Of a DNA stretch of 64,000 bases, positions 61,831 through 64,000 are shown piece after piece. The notes beneath the pieces are model-generated. The model was given only the letters and a program-made list of their open reading frames with translations, was not told the origin of the DNA and ran no database searches. This DNA comes from Mayfieldus sp963841445. GTDB lineage: Bacteria > Actinomycetota > Thermoleophilia > Solirubrobacterales > 70-9. Every line of letters begins with the position of its first letter. Positions within the stretch are counted from its first letter, which is position 1. The position numbers and the translations under genes are program-made. The stretch is from assembly GCA_963841445.1 (NCBI GenBank), contig CAWJCP010000002.1:496001-560000 (forward strand), in the 5' to 3' direction.

Positions 61831-62898
61831 GTGACGCCGACCGCAACCCTCTTTCCGGGGCAGCTGACCGCGCTGCGCAGCGCCGGGCTGATCGCCGCGG
61901 CGCTGCTGCTCGCATTCGCGATCGCGCGCCGGCGCACGCTGCGCAACGCCGACGTGCTGATCCTCATTCTCGCCGCCCTCGGGCTCGCGGTCGTCTCCGG
62001 CACCGAGCTGACCGACAAGCTGCTCGACGCCTTCTCCTTCCAGCGCGGCAACGGCGGCCGCATCCTCGGCCTTGCCGTGTTCGCGATCTTCATCCTCTTC
62101 CTGCTCATCGTGCGCGCCCTTTCGCAAGCGGGGCGAAACTCGCGCCAGCTCTCCGCGGTGCTCGAGGGGCTCGCCTGGGAGGAGTTCCGAAACGCCGGCC
62201 TTGCGAAGCGCTTCGCTGGCCGGATCGGGGTGCTCGTCCCCGCCTACAACGAGGCCGAGAACGTCGGCCACGTCCTCGATCGGATCCCGGAGCAGGTCTG
62301 CGGCCGCGAAACCGCGGTTCTCGTCGTCGACGACGGCTCCCGCGACGGGACCGGTGACGTCGCCGCCGAGCACGGCGCGATCGTCGCCCGCCACGTCATC
62401 AACCGCGGCGGCGGCGCGGCCCTGCGGACCGGCTACCGGCTGCTCGCCGACTCCGGGGCCGAGATCGTGGTCACCCTCGACTCCGACGGCCAGCACCTGC
62501 CCGCGGAGATGGAGCGCCTGGTCGGGCCGGTCCTGGCCGGCAAGGTCGACGTCGCGCACGGCTCCCGGGTGCTCGGCTCCGCGGAGCGCTCGCACGTCTC
62601 CCGTGAGCTCGGGATCGTCTTCTTCAACCGGGTGGTCTCACTGATCACCCGCACCCACGTGACCGACTGCTCGAACGGCTACCGGGCTGTGCGCGCCACC
62701 GTGCTCCCGCAGCTGGTCCTGCGCCAGGAGCAGTTCCACACCTCCGAGTTCCTGATCGAGGCGATCAAGCGCGGGATCCCGGCCGAGGAGGTGCCGGTGA
62801 CAGTCGTCAAGCGCCTCCACGGCCATTCGAAGAAGCCGGCCGTGGTCCGCTACGGGCTCGGTTTCGCGAACGCGATCGTCCGCACCTGGCTGCGCTAG
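61831..62898 (+). CDS. GT2 glycosyltransferase with N-terminal membrane helices
   Basis: 355 residues. The N-terminal ~110 residues have four hydrophobic segments like DUF2304 (LRSAGLIAAALLLAFAIARRRTL, LILILAALGLAVVSG, ILGLAVFAIFILFLLIVRALS). The GT-A domain follows: GVLVPAYNEAENVGHVLDRIP, AVLVVDDGSRDGTGDVAAEHGA, HVINRGGGAALRTGYRLLADSGAEIVVTLDSDGQHLPAEM (DxD-type DSDGQ), GSRVLG and TDCSNGYRAVRA. This order is that of polyprenyl-phosphate glucosyl/mannosyltransferases, which would make the lipid-linked donor for the two upstream enzymes. Its stop overlaps the stop of the convergent dehydrogenase (CTAG). Confidence 0.85.
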   Translation: MTPTATLFPGQLTALRSAGLIAAALLLAFAIARRRTLRNADVLILILAALGLAVVSGTELTDKLLDAFSFQRGNGGRILGLAVFAIFILFLLIVRALSQAGRNSRQLSAVLEGLAWEEFRNAGLAKRFAGRIGVLVPAYNEAENVGHVLDRIPEQVCGRETAVLVVDDGSRDGTGDVAAEHGAIVARHVINRGGGAALRTGYRLLADSGAEIVVTLDSDGQHLPAEMERLVGPVLAGKVDVAHGSRVLGSAERSHVSRELGIVFFNRVVSLITRTHVTDCSNGYRAVRATVLPQLVLRQEQFHTSEFLIEAIKRGIPAEEVPVTVVKRLHGHSKKPAVVRYGLGFANAIVRTWLR

Positions 62899-64000
62899 TC
62901 GCGGCGCGAGCGCATCTGCTCGACCAGCCGGCGGGCACGCGCCTCGATATCGGTGATCTCAGCGAGGTCGGCGCGCAGCTTGGAGACGTAGGGATCCAGG
63001 ATCGAGTCACCTGCGGCCTTCCCGACCTCGGCGAAGAAGGCTTCAAGTGCGTCGGGCCTGGTGACCATCGTGCGCAGGACGTCAAGGCACTGAACGTTGC
63101 CCGAGCCCTCCCAGATCGAGTTCAGGGGGGCCTGCCGGAAGAGCCGGGGCAGCATCGACTCCTCGACGAACCCGTTACCCCCCAGGCACTCCAGGCTCTC
63201 CACCGTGTGTGGGGACTCGCGCTTGCAGATCCAGTACTTGAGGACCGGATTGGCGATCCGCTTGAATGCCTCCGCCCTCTCGTCCCCGGCGATCGAATCG
63301 TCATAGGCGCGAGCCAGCCGCAAGGCCGAGAAGGTCGCGGCCTCGGACTCGACGCAGAGGTCGGCAAGCACGTTGCGCATCAGCGGCTGCTCGATCAGCG
63401 TCTTGCCGAAGGCCGAGCGATGCGCCGCATGGTGGATCGCCTCGACGAGGCCCGCGCGCATCCCGGCGGCGCTGCCAAGCGCGCAATCAAGTCTCGTGTG
63501 ATTGACCATTTCGAGGATCGCCGGAAGCCCTGCGCCCTCCTCGCCGACCAGTCGCGCCCAGGCACCGTCGAACTCGACCTCGCTGGACGCGTTGGCGCGG
63601 TTGCCGAGCTTGTCCTTGAGCCGCTGGAGACGGAAGCTGTTGCGCTCTCCGTCGGGCGTCCACCGGGGAAAGAGAAAGCAGGAGATGCCGCCGTCGGTCT
63701 GAGCAAGGACCAGGAAGACGTCGCACATCGGGATCGAGAAGAACCACTTATGGCCCGTGATCAAGTACTCCCCCCCTGGGCCGCCGCCGTTCAGAGGTCT
63801 GGCCACGGTGGTGTTGGCCCGCACGTCGGAGCCGCCCTGCTTCTCGGTCATCCCCATGCCGGCGAGAGCGCCGGGCTTCTCTGTGGCCGGCAGGTCGCGA
63901 GGGTCGTATTCGGACGAGAGGATGCGCGGCTCCCACTCGGTGGCGAGCTCGGGCTGGTTTCGCAGCGCCGGGACCACCGAGTAGGTGGCGGAGATCGGAC
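62895..64000 (-). CDS. AidB-like acyl-CoA dehydrogenase, 5' end beyond window
   Basis: The gene runs off the right edge; about 368 C-terminal residues are present. The visible part begins ISATYSVVPALRNQPELATEW. GMGMTEKQGGSDVRANTT, YLITGHKWFFSIPMCDVFLVLAQTDGGISCFLFPRW and RLKDKLGNRANASSEVEFDGAWARLVGEEGAGLPAILEM follow. Then come ALGSAAGMRAGLVEAIHHAAHRSAFGKTLIEQPLMRNVLADL and the late LECLGGNGFVEESMLPRLFRQAPLNSIWEGSGNVQCLDVLR (catalytic-Glu region). This matches the AidB branch, linked to alkylation protection or isovaleryl-CoA oxidation. The full-length family is about 540 residues, so roughly 170 residues are missing. Confidence 0.88.
   Translation of the reverse strand, partial: PISATYSVVPALRNQPELATEWEPRILSSEYDPRDLPATEKPGALAGMGMTEKQGGSDVRANTTVARPLNGGGPGGEYLITGHKWFFSIPMCDVFLVLAQTDGGISCFLFPRWTPDGERNSFRLQRLKDKLGNRANASSEVEFDGAWARLVGEEGAGLPAILEMVNHTRLDCALGSAAGMRAGLVEAIHHAAHRSAFGKTLIEQPLMRNVLADLCVESEAATFSALRLARAYDDSIAGDERAEAFKRIANPVLKYWICKRESPHTVESLECLGGNGFVEESMLPRLFRQAPLNSIWEGSGNVQCLDVLRTMVTRPDALEAFFAEVGKAAGDSILDPYVSKLRADLAEITDIEARARRLVEQMRSRRD

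Overview
The window is high-GC DNA with dense, tightly spaced genes. GTG and TTG starts are frequent and many stop/start pairs overlap (GTGA, ATGA, TGATG). The organism looks like an actinobacterium of the class Thermoleophilia (Solirubrobacterales/Gaiellales type). Reasons: the 16S signatures, a 23S rRNA whose 5' part is about 100 nt longer than E. coli (as in Actinobacteria), GAAC-N4-GTTC LexA boxes, an imuB-DUF6504-dnaE2 SOS cassette, and a secreted protein with the lysine/KNGAV-type repeats common in that class. The taxonomic call is inference.

Layout. 1-6.5 kb: a lipoprotein, the SOS mutagenesis cassette, a small ORF with its own LexA box, and a GlsB-type membrane protein. 6.5-12.8 kb (minus): a complete rrn operon (16S-23S-5S) with no spacer tRNAs, processing stems around 16S and 23S, and a TTCG-loop terminator. 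Its 23S gene is split by TWO group I introns that flank an exon of only 14 nt. They lie after E. coli positions 1917 and 1931, and the second encodes a LAGLIDADG endonuclease. 12.8-16.6 kb: tyrS (apparently frameshifted) and a class A penicillin-binding protein. 16.6-22.5 kb (minus): ilvE-cimA-DegT aminotransferase-argH-AAG glycosylase in tight succession. 22.6-33 kb: the leu operon (HTH-cupin regulator-leuC-leuD-methyltransferase-leuB), leuA behind a leucine-rich leader peptide, and several secreted or membrane proteins. 33-43 kb: RTX-type secreted proteins, an MFS exporter, a quinone-reductase-like MDR, a serine pathway pair (class V aminotransferase-serA), DUF4389 paralogues, cupins and ilvC. 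43-51.5 kb: the classical menaquinone genes menE/menB-menA/menC-menD/menF. 51.5-54.3 kb: ilvN-ilvB. 54.4-64 kb: a TetR-glycosyltransferase pair with a clear operator, a DUF1906 secreted enzyme, a UDP-sulfoquinovose synthase beside three membrane glycosyltransferases, and the 3' part of an AidB-like acyl-CoA dehydrogenase running off the end.

How it fits together. cimA, ilvB, ilvN, ilvC, ilvE, leuA, leuC, leuD and leuB give almost the whole branched-chain amino acid pathway (only ilvD and possibly ilvA are absent). menF, menD, menC, menE, menB and menA cover chorismate to demethylmenaquinone except menH and a DHNA-CoA thioesterase. leuA, and possibly cimA, appear to be controlled by leader peptides whose stop codon sits in a hairpin loop.

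The tandem 23S introns are the most unusual content. They share a recognisable core, have compensatory changes in P7, and the L1931 intron appears to lack the canonical terminal G. Three protein genes (tyrS, the KNGAV-repeat protein and a beta-propeller protein) need frameshifts to read through. This could be real decay or indel errors in the assembly, and the sequence alone cannot decide.
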